Of a stretch of DNA of 64,000 bases, positions 34,462 through 42,784 are shown piece after piece. Position numbers and translations under genes: made by a program. Every line of letters starts with the position of its first letter. Position 1 is the first letter of the stretch. The notes beneath the pieces were generated by a model. That model was not told where the DNA came from and did no database searches. It worked only from the letters and a program-made list of their open reading frames with translations. The stretch is from CADCVW01 sp964251385 (GTDB taxonomy: Bacteria > Pseudomonadota > Alphaproteobacteria > Sphingomonadales > Sphingomonadaceae): assembly GCA_964251385.1 (NCBI GenBank), contig CAXUJK010000001.1:682001-746000 (forward strand), in the 5' to 3' direction.

Positions 34462-34473
34462 TTGCCTAGGCAA
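34462..34473. promoter_or_regulatory. Perfect palindrome TTGCCTAGGCAA, candidate operator
   Basis: Twelve-base perfect inverted repeat in the 96-nt gap between the S24 repressor (minus) and the GNAT gene (plus). On the minus strand a TTGACA -35-like hexamer at 34475-34480 lies just upstream of it, so the palindrome would fall between -35 and -10, a good place for repression. Assignment to the S24 protein is inferred from adjacency. Confidence 0.6.
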
Positions 34474-34534
34474 GTGTCAAGGTTTGCGCGATCCGGCACG
34501 AACGGGTTAGATCGTTGAAACGGGAGGCCCGACG

Positions 34535-34807
34535 ATGGCTGGAGTGATCGACAACGCGAACGAAAGCCGCTTCGAGCTTGAGACGGGCGGCGCGACGGCG
34601 ATCGCGGCGTACGCGCGCGCCGGCGACACGATCACCTTCACGCACACGGTCGTGCCCGAAGAGATGCAGGGGCATGGATTGGGCAGCCAGCTGATCGCGG
34701 CGGCGCTCCATTCTGCGCGTGCGCAAGGGCTGTCGGTGGTGCCGCAATGTGGGTTCGTCGCGGCATATATCGACGAGCATCCGGATTTCGCCGATCTGAT
34801 CGCGTGA
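34535..34807 (+). CDS. Small GNAT-family N-acetyltransferase (YjdJ/COG2388 type)
   Basis: 90 residues, ATG with GGGAGG 7 nt upstream. The acetyl-CoA loop is seen in VVPEEMQGHGLGSQLIAAAL (Q/R-x2-G-x-G/A), followed by LSVVPQCGFVAAYIDEHPDFADLI, the usual C-terminus of this very short family. The substrate is unknown. The GTGA overlap with the SMP-30 gene indicates cotranscription. Confidence 0.88.
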   Translation: MAGVIDNANESRFELETGGATAIAAYARAGDTITFTHTVVPEEMQGHGLGSQLIAAALHSARAQGLSVVPQCGFVAAYIDEHPDFADLIA

Positions 34808-35664
34808 GCGACTGGCAAGTCGTTGAGCGCCCCACGCGCGATCAGCTCGGCGAGGGGCTGATGTGGTCGGCGCGTGAGGATGCGGTCTACTGGACCGATA
34901 TCCTGCAGAAACAACTACATCGACTGCGGCTTGCGGACAGCGTGTTAACGAGCTGGACGATGCCGGAAATGATCGGCTGGGTGGTCGAGCGCGAGAACGC
35001 GCCCGGGTTGATCGCGGGGTTGCAGAGCGCGATCGTCGAACTGACGCTCGATCCCATTACGGTCACCCTGATCGTCGCGCCCGAACCCGACCTGCCGAAC
35101 AACCGGCGCAACGATGCCAAGGCGGACGCGTGGGGACGTATCTGGACGGGATCGATGGACGTGGGGGCGCAGGCCGCGACGGGCACGCTGTTCCGCCTCG
35201 ATCCCGACCACAGCCTGCATCGCATGGATACCGGCCACACGATCTGCAACGGCCCCGCGTTCAGCCCGGGCGGAGACACCATCTACCACACCGACACCGC
35301 GCTCGGCTCCGTCTACAAGTTCGCGCTGCACCCGGACGGCAGCCTCGGCCCGCGCCAAACCTTTGTCCGGTTCGCGGACGATTGGGGCAAGCCCGACGGG
35401 ATGACGGTCGATGCCGACGGCGGCGTCTGGATCGCCCATTGGGGCGGCGCCCGCGTCAGCCGCTTCGCGCCGGACGGCACGCTCGATCGCGCCATCGCGC
35501 TTCCCGCGACGCAAGTCACCAACTGCACCTTCGCGGGCGAAGCGCTCGACCGCATGTTCGTAACGTCCGCGGCGGTCGGCCTTCGCGGCGAGGCCCACGC
35601 GGGCGCGCTGTTCGAAGTCGATCCGGGCACGACCGGCCTGCCGACGAACCGGTACGGGGGGTGA
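34804..35664 (+). CDS. SMP-30/gluconolactonase/regucalcin-like hydrolase
   Basis: 286 residues, GTG start in a GTGA overlap. Six-bladed beta-propeller family. Candidate metal ligands are the Glu in LGEGLMW near residue 17, Asn in NNRRNDAKADAWGRIW, and Asp in PDGMTVDADGGVWIAHWGG. Members hydrolyse sugar lactones. The gene ends overlapping argH by 4 nt. No pathway link to arginine synthesis is evident. Confidence 0.88.
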   Translation: MSDWQVVERPTRDQLGEGLMWSAREDAVYWTDILQKQLHRLRLADSVLTSWTMPEMIGWVVERENAPGLIAGLQSAIVELTLDPITVTLIVAPEPDLPNNRRNDAKADAWGRIWTGSMDVGAQAATGTLFRLDPDHSLHRMDTGHTICNGPAFSPGGDTIYHTDTALGSVYKFALHPDGSLGPRQTFVRFADDWGKPDGMTVDADGGVWIAHWGGARVSRFAPDGTLDRAIALPATQVTNCTFAGEALDRMFVTSAAVGLRGEAHAGALFEVDPGTTGLPTNRYGG

Positions 35665-37049
35665 GCGACGCCAACACGATGTGGGGCGGGCGCTTCGCGG
35701 GCGGCGCGGCGGACGTGATGCGCGAGATCAACGCGTCGATCGGGTTCGACAAGCGGCTGTGGCGGGAGGATCTGCGCGCGTCGAAGGCGCATGTCGCGAT
35801 GCTGGGCGCCCAGGGAATCGTTAGCGTCGAAGACGCGGCGGCGATCGCGGGCGGGCTGGAGCGGGTCGCGGAGGAGTACGGACGCGACGGGGTGACGGAG
35901 AACCCGGCGCTGGAGGACATCCACATGCACGTGGAGGCGCGGCTGGCGGAGCTGATCGGGCCGGTCGCGGGGCGGCTGCACACCGCGCGGTCGCGCAACG
36001 ATCAGGTCGCGACCGATTTCAAGCTGTGGGTCCGGGGCGCGATCGACGCGGTCGACGCGGGGCTGGCTGCGTTTTCGAAAGCGCTGGTCGACCGGGCGGC
36101 CGAGCATGCCGACGCGGTCATGCCGGGCTACACGCACCTGCAGGCCGCGCAGCCGGTGACGCTGGGCCATCATTTGATGGCGTATTACGAGATGATGCGG
36201 CGCGACCGATCGCGGTTTGCCGATGCTCGTGCGCGGGCGAACGAATGCCCGCTGGGGGCGGCGGCGCTCGCGGGAACGGGGTTTCCGATCGATCGGCACG
36301 CGACCGCCGCGGCGCTCGGGTTCGACGCGCCCACGCGAAACTCGCTCGACACGGTGTCGGACCGCGATTTCGCGTTGGATTACATGATGGCGGCGACGCA
36401 GTGCGCGCTGCACCTGTCGCGGCTGGCGGAAGAAATCGTGATCTGGGCTTCGCAACCGTTCGGGTTCGTGTCGCTTCCCGATGCGTATTCCACGGGATCG
36501 TCGATCATGCCGCAAAAGCGCAATCCGGACGCGGCGGAGCTGGTGCGTGGGCATTCGGGGCGGATCGCCGGACTGATGACCGGGCTCGTCATGACGATGA
36601 AAGGCCTGCCGCTCGCCTATTCCAAGGACATGCAGGACGACAAGGAGCCGGTATTTACCGCGCACGACCTGCTTGTGTTGAGCATCGCGGCGTGCACGGG
36701 AATGGTGGAGGCGGCGACGTTCGATACGGCGCGGATGCGGGCGGCGGCGGAAGCCGGGCATGCGACCGCGACCGACCTGGCCGATTGGCTGGTGCGCGAT
36801 GCGGGCGTGCCGTTCCGCGAGGCGCACCATATCGTCGGACGCGCGGTGCGGCTGGCGGAGACGCGCGGGTGCGGGCTGGCGGAGTTGGCGCCGGCCGATC
36901 TTGCCGCGATCGACGGGCGCATCGATGCGCGGGTGTTCGGCGTGCTGACGGCCGACGCGTCCGTGGCGAGCCGGACGAGTTTCGGGGGGACCGCGCCCGA
37001 TCAGGTGCGGGCACGGGTCGCGGAGGCGCGGGCGGAGATGGAGCCGTAG
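35661..37049 (+). CDS. argH: Argininosuccinate lyase
   Basis: 462 residues from the GTG overlapping the previous stop. Cleaves argininosuccinate to arginine and fumarate. Fumarase/lyase-family signature GSSIMPQKRNPD is present, along with LHTARSRNDQVATD and PGYTHLQAAQPVT. Unlike the other arg genes it is on the plus strand, convergent with argG, behind the GNAT and SMP-30 genes. Confidence 0.96.
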   Translation: MSDANTMWGGRFAGGAADVMREINASIGFDKRLWREDLRASKAHVAMLGAQGIVSVEDAAAIAGGLERVAEEYGRDGVTENPALEDIHMHVEARLAELIGPVAGRLHTARSRNDQVATDFKLWVRGAIDAVDAGLAAFSKALVDRAAEHADAVMPGYTHLQAAQPVTLGHHLMAYYEMMRRDRSRFADARARANECPLGAAALAGTGFPIDRHATAAALGFDAPTRNSLDTVSDRDFALDYMMAATQCALHLSRLAEEIVIWASQPFGFVSLPDAYSTGSSIMPQKRNPDAAELVRGHSGRIAGLMTGLVMTMKGLPLAYSKDMQDDKEPVFTAHDLLVLSIAACTGMVEAATFDTARMRAAAEAGHATATDLADWLVRDAGVPFREAHHIVGRAVRLAETRGCGLAELAPADLAAIDGRIDARVFGVLTADASVASRTSFGGTAPDQVRARVAEARAEMEP

Positions 37050-37050
37050 G

Positions 37051-37139
37051 CCGTCATCCCCGCGAAAGCGGGGACCTCGATGGAACACGGCTAGGGGAAG
37101 CGAGACTCGTCGAGGTCCCCGCCTGCGCGGGGATGACGG
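37051..37139. repeat. Imperfect inverted repeat (REP/BIME-like) between argH and argG
   Basis: Two 30-nt arms, 37051-37080 and 37110-37139, are reverse complements with two mismatches, separated by 29 nt. The core is GTCATCCCCGC..GCGGGGAC, a motif type common as dispersed palindromes in GC-rich alphaproteobacteria. It lies between the stops of two convergent genes and could serve as a bidirectional terminator or mRNA-stabilising hairpin. Confidence 0.85.
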
Positions 37140-37148
37140 GTTTGTGGT

Positions 37149-38369
37149 TCAGGTGCGTCTGTCCCGGCGCGCCGCGACCTGCAGGCGGAGCGCGTTCAGT
37201 TTGATGAAGCCTGCCGCGTCGCGCTGGTCGTAACTGCTGCTGCCCTGTTCGAACGTCACCAGGTCCTGGTCGTAGAGCGCCAGCGGGCTTTCCCTGCCCA
37301 TGACGGTGACGTTGCCCTTGTAGAGCTTGAGCCGCACGCGGCCCGTCACATGCGTCTGGCTGCGGTCGATGAGGGCCTGCAGCATCTCGCGTTCCGGTGA
37401 AAACCAGAAGCCGTTGTAGATGAGCGACGCGTAGCGCGGCATCAGCGCGTCCTTCAAATGCATCGCGCCCGCGTCGAGCGTGATCGATTCGATCCCGCGA
37501 TGCGCGGCGAGCAGGATGGTGCCGCCGGGGGTTTCGTACACGCCGCGCGACTTCATGCCGACGAAGCGGTTTTCGACGAGGTCGAGGCGGCCGATGCCGT
37601 TGTCGCGGCCCAGGTCGTTGAGGCGGGTGAGCAGCGCGGCGGGGCTCAGCGTCTCTCCATCGATCGCGACCGGGTCGCCGCGTTCGAAGTCCATGGTGAT
37701 TACGGTCGCCTTGTCGGGTGCGTCTTCCGGGGAAATCGTGCGCTGGTGGACGAATTCCGGGGCTTCGCGCGACGGGTCCTCGAGGACCTTGCCTTCGGAT
37801 GAGGAGTGGAGAAGGTTGGCGTCGATGGAGAACGGCGCGTCGCCATGCTTGTCCTTGGCGATCGGGATCTGATGATCCTCGGCGAACCGGATCAACTCCT
37901 CGCGACTGCCGAAGGCCCATTCGCGCCAGGGGGCGATGACGCGGATGTCGGGCTCGAGCGCGAGATAGCCGAGTTCGAAGCGGACCTGGTCGTTGCCCTT
38001 GCCCGTCGCGCCGTGACACACCGCGTCCGCGCCGACGGCACGCGCGATCTCGATCTGGCGCTTGGCGATCAGCGGGCGCGCGATCGCGGTGCCGAGCAGA
38101 TACTGGCCTTCGTAAACCGTGTTGGCACGAAACATGGGGAAGACGAAGTCGCGCACGAACTCCTCGCGCAAGTCGTCGATGTGGATGTTTTCAGGCTTGA
38201 TGCCCATGAGCAGCGCCTTGTGACGCGCGGGTTCGACTTCCTCGCCCTGCCCCAGGTCGGCGGTGAAGGTGACGACCTCGGCGTCGTACTCGGTCTGCAG
38301 CCATTTGAGGATGATGGATGTGTCGAGCCCGCCGGAATAAGCGAGGACGACTTTGAGGCGGGGGGTCAT
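37149..38369 (-). CDS. argG: Argininosuccinate synthase
   Basis: 406 residues; ATG 38369 is preceded by CAGGAG. ATP-dependent joining of citrulline and aspartate. The N-terminal P-loop-like LAYSGGLDTSIILKWL, GATGKGNDQVRFE and the DPSREAPEF region match the family. The gene overlaps the argR stop by 4 nt and closes the argC-J-B-F-R-G run. Confidence 0.97.
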   Translation of the reverse strand: MTPRLKVVLAYSGGLDTSIILKWLQTEYDAEVVTFTADLGQGEEVEPARHKALLMGIKPENIHIDDLREEFVRDFVFPMFRANTVYEGQYLLGTAIARPLIAKRQIEIARAVGADAVCHGATGKGNDQVRFELGYLALEPDIRVIAPWREWAFGSREELIRFAEDHQIPIAKDKHGDAPFSIDANLLHSSSEGKVLEDPSREAPEFVHQRTISPEDAPDKATVITMDFERGDPVAIDGETLSPAALLTRLNDLGRDNGIGRLDLVENRFVGMKSRGVYETPGGTILLAAHRGIESITLDAGAMHLKDALMPRYASLIYNGFWFSPEREMLQALIDRSQTHVTGRVRLKLYKGNVTVMGRESPLALYDQDLVTFEQGSSSYDQRDAAGFIKLNALRLQVAARRDRRT

Positions 38370-38836
38370 GCGATCTCCTGTTGGCCGGCCATCTGCCGAA
38401 AGCGGCTCGCCATCACGTCCGCCACCACGCCGTCGCGTAGCGCGACGAATAAAGTGTCGTCGCCCGATATGGTGCCCGCGAGTTCGGGCAAGGCGGCCTG
38501 GTCGATGACGAGGCCGACCAGGTGCGCGGAGCCGGGCGGGGTTTTCAGCACCAGCAGATTGCCCGCGGCTTCGACCGATCGGACCCATTCGGCGACGATG
38601 CGCTCCATGCGGCCCGCCTGGAAATCGGCCGCGCCGCCGTCGGGGAGCGCGTAGCGCAGCGTGCCGCCGCGCTTGACCTTGGTCGCGCCCAGCCCGTCGA
38701 GATCGCGCGAGACGGTGGCCTGGGTGGCCGGGTAACCGAGCGCGGCGAGTCTTGCGGTCACCTCCTCCTGGCTGCCGAGCGCTTCGGTGCGGATGAGTTC
38801 GGCGAGCGCCTTTTGCCGCCGCGCGCGGTCGGTCAC
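38366..38836 (-). CDS. argR: Arginine repressor
   Basis: 156 residues from the GTG overlapping the argF stop, the normal ArgR length; an in-frame ATG further upstream would overlap argF by 64 nt. The N-terminal winged helix contains the family signature YPATQATVSRDLDGLG. The C-terminal arginine-binding, hexamer-forming domain ends with GTISGDDTLFVAL. Its own location inside the arg operon and the candidate ARG box before argC point to autoregulation. Confidence 0.94.
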   Translation of the reverse strand: MTDRARRQKALAELIRTEALGSQEEVTARLAALGYPATQATVSRDLDGLGATKVKRGGTLRYALPDGGAADFQAGRMERIVAEWVRSVEAAGNLLVLKTPPGSAHLVGLVIDQAALPELAGTISGDDTLFVALRDGVVADVMASRFRQMAGQQEIA

Positions 38837-39690
38837 GAGACGAGCCAGGCGAGCGCGGCGCGCGCGGTGTGCATGCGGTTGGTCGCCTGTTGCCACACGG
38901 CCGACGCCGGGCCGTCGATGACGTCGGCGGCGACTTCCTCTCCGCGATGCGCGGGGAGGCAGTGGAGGAACCAGGCATCGTTGCCGCGCCTCATGACGTC
39001 GCGCGTGACCTGGTGGTTCGCGAAAGCGCGCCGGCGGACGTCAACTTGGTCCCCCTGCCCCATGGATACCCAGACGTCGGTGTAAACGAACTTGGCGCCC
39101 GCGACCGCGTCGGCGGGGTCGACGACCTGCCGCACGCCCGACGGCAGTTCGTTCGCGTCGAAGCCGTAACCTTCGGGCGAGGCGATGACGAGTTCGGCTC
39201 CGAGCTTGGAACAACCTTCGGCGAGCGAGCGGCACACGTTGTTCGCATCGCCGACATAGGCGACGCGTACGCCGTCGATGCGGCCCGCGAGTTGCCGGAT
39301 CGTGAGCAGGTCGGCAAGCGCCTGGAGCGGGTGCGCGCGTTCGGACAGCATGTTGAGGACGGGCGCGTCCGTCGCGGCGGCCATGGCGTCCAGATGCGCG
39401 TGAGCGGCCACGCGGGCGGCGATCACGGCGTGGTAGCAGGCGAGCGTGCGCGCGACATCCTCGGGTGTTTCGCGGGTGCCGAGACCGACTTCGTCCTTCT
39501 GGATATAGACCGGGTGGCCGCCAAGCTGAATTGTCGCCATTTCCATGGAGTTGCGCGTGCGGGCCGAAGGTTTCTCGAACAGCAGCGCCACCCCCCGCCC
39601 CGTCAGCGGCGTGCCGAGATCGCGTTCCGACATGTCGAGCAATTCGGTCAAGGTGCTCGCGTCGAGGTCGGCGATAGTCAGCAGGTTCAC
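38833..39690 (-). CDS. argF: Ornithine carbamoyltransferase
   Basis: 285 residues, GTG start in a GTGA overlap with argB. Makes citrulline from ornithine and carbamoyl phosphate. The carbamoyl-phosphate loop is KPSARTRNSME (Ser-Ala-Arg-Thr-Arg instead of STRTR), with HPLQALADL and the ornithine-binding FLHCLPAHRG. It is slightly shorter than the usual 300-310 residues but all motifs are intact. Confidence 0.95.
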   Translation of the reverse strand: MNLLTIADLDASTLTELLDMSERDLGTPLTGRGVALLFEKPSARTRNSMEMATIQLGGHPVYIQKDEVGLGTRETPEDVARTLACYHAVIAARVAAHAHLDAMAAATDAPVLNMLSERAHPLQALADLLTIRQLAGRIDGVRVAYVGDANNVCRSLAEGCSKLGAELVIASPEGYGFDANELPSGVRQVVDPADAVAGAKFVYTDVWVSMGQGDQVDVRRRAFANHQVTRDVMRRGNDAWFLHCLPAHRGEEVAADVIDGPASAVWQQATNRMHTARAALAWLVS

Positions 39691-40574
39691 CAGCTCGCCT
39701 CCCGCTTGATCATCGTGCCGATCCCTTCGTCCGTCAGCAGCTCGATCAGCAACGCGTGGGGGACGCGGCCGTCGATGATGTGGGCGGTGTCGACGCCGCC
39801 TTCGACCGCGTCCGCGCAGGCGCGCAGCTTGGGGATCATTCCGCCAGTGATCGATCCGTCGGCCATGCGGGCACGCATGTCGGCGGCGGTGAGGCGCGGC
39901 ACGAGGCTGGTCTCGTCGTCGGCGTCGGCGAGAAGGCCGGGCGCGGCGGTAAGATAGATGATCTTCTCCGCCCCCATCGCACAGGCGATCGCCATCGCCG
40001 CCTCGTCCGCGTTGATGTTGTACGGCTGCCCGGACGCGTCGGCGCCGACGGTGGAGACGACGGGGGCCATTCCGTCGTCCAACAATTGGTGCAGGATCGC
40101 GGATCGGACCTGGGACACGTCGCCGACGAAGCCGAGCGGGGGATCGCGCGGGGTAGTGACGAGGAACCCGCCGTCCTCTCCGGAAACGCCGACCGCGACG
40201 GGCTCGTCGCGCGCTTCGGCGTTGATGGTGGCGACGAGGTCGCGGTTGACCTTTCCGACGAGCACCATGCGGACGATGTCGAGCGTCTCGGCATCGGTGA
40301 CGCGAAGGCCATTGCGAAATTCCGGCTCCTTGCCCATGCGGCGCATGACTGCGTCGACCTGCGGGCCCCCGCCGTGAACGAGGACGCAGCGCACGCCGAC
40401 GCTGCGGAGCAGAAGAAGGTCCTGCGCGAGCGCGCGGTCGAGTTCGTGGTCGATCGCCGCGCCGCCCAATTTGACGACGATCGACTTGCCCGCGAACCGC
40501 CGGATGTAGGGCAGCGCGCGGACGAGCACGTGCGCGATCGCCTGCGCGTGGTCGGGTGTGGAAGGTGCGTTCAT
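39687..40574 (-). CDS. argB: Acetylglutamate kinase
   Basis: 295 residues from ATG. Phosphorylates N-acetylglutamate. The amino-acid kinase motifs IVVKLGGAAI, VLVHGGGPQVD, FRNGLRVTD and YNINADEAA are visible. The N-terminal helix (about 25 residues before the first strand) is the kind that mediates hexamer formation and arginine feedback inhibition in this family. Confidence 0.96.
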   Translation of the reverse strand: MNAPSTPDHAQAIAHVLVRALPYIRRFAGKSIVVKLGGAAIDHELDRALAQDLLLLRSVGVRCVLVHGGGPQVDAVMRRMGKEPEFRNGLRVTDAETLDIVRMVLVGKVNRDLVATINAEARDEPVAVGVSGEDGGFLVTTPRDPPLGFVGDVSQVRSAILHQLLDDGMAPVVSTVGADASGQPYNINADEAAMAIACAMGAEKIIYLTAAPGLLADADDETSLVPRLTAADMRARMADGSITGGMIPKLRACADAVEGGVDTAHIIDGRVPHALLIELLTDEGIGTMIKREASW

Positions 40575-41731
40575 GAGGTCTGGCTGTTTTCCTTGATGTA
40601 ACCGGGACCGAGATCGACGCCGATAAGCCTCGCGGTGCCCGGCCCGGTGCCGATCGCGACGTCGATAACGATGTTGTCGCCCGCCATGTGCGCGGCGACG
40701 GCGGCAGTGTCATGATCGATGCCGACGCACGCGCGGGAGACGAGGATGCCGTCGTAGGACACGGTCGCCGTGTCCGGGTCGAAAGCGACGCCAGCGGACC
40801 CGGCGGCGGACAGGATACGGCCCCAATACGGGTCGGAGCCGTACCAGGAGCACTTGACGAGATTGTTCTCGCCGATCGCCTTGGCGGCGATGCGGGCCTC
40901 TGAGTCGGAGGCCGCGCCCGTTACGTGCAACTGGACGAGCTTGGTCATGCCTTCCGCGTCGCGCGCCATGAGCAGGGTCAGGTCCTCGCACACGCGGTGC
41001 ACGGCGTCGGCGAACTCGGAGATGTCGGGTGCGCCGCGGCGGCCGCTGGCGAGTAGGATCACCGTGTCGTTCGTCGAGGTAGCGCCGTCGATGTTTAGCG
41101 TGTTGAAGCTGCGGTTGACGGCGTCTCCGAGGATCGCCTGAAGCTCCGGCTGCGGCACGTCCGCGTCTGTCGTCAGGAACGCGAGCATCGTGGCCATGTT
41201 CGGCGCAAGCATGCCGCACCCCTTGGCCATCCCGCCGACGGTGAACGTCGAGCCAGCGATGACCGCCTGCTTCGGCCGCGTGTCGGTGGTGAGTATGCCG
41301 AGCGCGGCTTCGTCTCCGCCGTCGCGCGACAGATTTGCCGCGAGCCGAGGGGCAGCGGCCAGGATGACGTCGATCGGTAGCGGATTGCCGATAACGCCGG
41401 TAGAGCAGACGAGCACGTCGCCCGGATCGCAGCCGACGACCGACGCGGCGGCGGCGCACATGGCTTCGGCGTCCCGTAATCCCCGCACGCCCGTGCCCGC
41501 GTTGGCGTTGCCCGAGCTGACGATGACGGCGGATGCCCGCCCTCCGTTAGCGGCCATGCGCGACCGGGACGCGGCGACGGGCGGGGCGAAGAACCTGTTC
41601 TGCGTGAACACGGCGGCTGCGGACACCGGCTCACCGTCTTCGGTGGCGACGAGGGCCATGTCATGGTTGGCCGGCTTGATCCCGGCGTGGAGGCCGGACG
41701 CGACGAAGCCTTCGGCGGCGGTGATGCTCAT
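40571..41731 (-). CDS. argJ: Bifunctional ornithine acetyltransferase/N-acetylglutamate synthase
   Basis: 386 residues from the ATG of an ATGA overlap with argC. The self-cleavage site is in NIDGATSTNDT, where the second Thr of ATST becomes the N-terminal nucleophile of the beta chain. It recycles the acetyl group between acetylornithine and glutamate. No argE or argA is seen in the window. Confidence 0.95.
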   Translation of the reverse strand: MSITAAEGFVASGLHAGIKPANHDMALVATEDGEPVSAAAVFTQNRFFAPPVAASRSRMAANGGRASAVIVSSGNANAGTGVRGLRDAEAMCAAAASVVGCDPGDVLVCSTGVIGNPLPIDVILAAAPRLAANLSRDGGDEAALGILTTDTRPKQAVIAGSTFTVGGMAKGCGMLAPNMATMLAFLTTDADVPQPELQAILGDAVNRSFNTLNIDGATSTNDTVILLASGRRGAPDISEFADAVHRVCEDLTLLMARDAEGMTKLVQLHVTGAASDSEARIAAKAIGENNLVKCSWYGSDPYWGRILSAAGSAGVAFDPDTATVSYDGILVSRACVGIDHDTAAVAAHMAGDNIVIDVAIGTGPGTARLIGVDLGPGYIKENSQTS

Positions 41732-42741
41732 GGGTACACTCCGCATGTCGACAGGCCCGCGGTCTCGTCGAGGCCGAGCATGAGGTTGGCGCACTGGATC
41801 ATCTGGCCGGCTGCGCCCTTGCCCAGATTGTCGAGCGCGGCGATCGCGAGGACCCGGCCGGTGCGTTCGTCGTAGCGCGCGGTGAGGTGGACCGCGTTGG
41901 AGCCGAGCGTCCATTTGGTCGCGGGCGGGCGATCGGACACGTGGATGAAAGGCTCGTTTGCATAAGCCTTGCGGAGCGCATCGAGCGGCGCGTCCGCGTC
42001 CATGGGGTGCGCCGCCCGCGCGTAGCAGGTCGCAAGGATGCCTCGGTTCATCGGTGCCAGATGCGGCGTGAACAGGATGCGGCCGCCGGTCGCTTCCTGC
42101 ATCTCGGCCGTGTGACGGTGGGTGAGCAGGCCGTAGGCGGACATGGACTCGGCGGCGGTCGAAAAGCCCGTCTCTTCCTTGGCCCCCCGCCCCGCCCCGC
42201 TTACACCGGACGCCGCGTCGACGATGAGCGATTGCGGATCGACGAGCCCCGCGTCCACGAGTGGCTTGAGCGCGAGGATGGCGGCAGTGGCGTAGCAGCC
42301 CGCGGCGGCGGCGCATCTGGTGGCGCGGAGCTGTTTGCGGTTGCGTTCGGGGATGCCGTAGACGAAGCGATGCAGCAGGTCGGGCGCGCTGTGTTCGTCG
42401 CCGTGCCAGCGTGCGTAGGTGGCCGCGTCCGACAAGCGGAAATCCGCGCCGAGATCGACGAACGGAATGCCGCGATCGACGATGGTGCGCGCAAGGCGTT
42501 GCGAGTGGCCGTGCGGGAGCGCGGCGAAGACCATGTCGGTACCGTCCAGCATGGCCGGGTCGTACGCCTCGATGCGCGCGTCGTAGGCAAGCGCGAGGTG
42601 GGGGTGGACGGCGGCCACGGGCTCGCCAGCCTTGCTGTCACCGACAAAGTGGCGCGGACGCAGGTTGGGGTGGCCGTCCAGGAGGCGAAGGAGTTCGCCT
42701 CCGACATAGCCGGACGCGCCGAGGATGAGGACGTTGATCAC
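41728..42741 (-). CDS. argC: N-acetyl-gamma-glutamyl-phosphate reductase
   Basis: 337 residues, GTG start. NADPH-dependent reduction of acetylglutamyl phosphate. The nucleotide loop is VLILGASGYVGGELLRLL and the catalytic Cys is in AAAAGCYATAAILAL. First gene of the argC-J-B-F-R-G operon, directly behind a candidate ARG-box region only 43 nt long. argD is not in the cluster. Confidence 0.96.
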   Translation of the reverse strand: MINVLILGASGYVGGELLRLLDGHPNLRPRHFVGDSKAGEPVAAVHPHLALAYDARIEAYDPAMLDGTDMVFAALPHGHSQRLARTIVDRGIPFVDLGADFRLSDAATYARWHGDEHSAPDLLHRFVYGIPERNRKQLRATRCAAAAGCYATAAILALKPLVDAGLVDPQSLIVDAASGVSGAGRGAKEETGFSTAAESMSAYGLLTHRHTAEMQEATGGRILFTPHLAPMNRGILATCYARAAHPMDADAPLDALRKAYANEPFIHVSDRPPATKWTLGSNAVHLTARYDERTGRVLAIAALDNLGKGAAGQMIQCANLMLGLDETAGLSTCGVYP

Positions 42742-42749
42742 TCATTGCC

Positions 42750-42775
42750 TATGCAGCTGCCTGCATAGTTATGCA
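42750..42775. promoter_or_regulatory. Candidate ArgR (ARG-box) site upstream of argC
   Basis: Three half-sites TATGCA / TGCATA / TATGCA at 42750-42755, 42762-42767 and 42770-42775. The last two form a perfect palindrome TGCATAGTTATGCA. The AT-rich core stands out in a very GC-rich region and resembles the TGCATA-type half-sites found in ARG boxes. It sits 9-34 nt upstream of the argC GTG. Confidence 0.65.
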
Positions 42776-42784
42776 ACGTGCTCG

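Noticed and set aside
37051..37139. CRISPR-like repeat
   Set aside because: Only two arms in inverted, not direct, orientation; no repeated spacer-repeat units.
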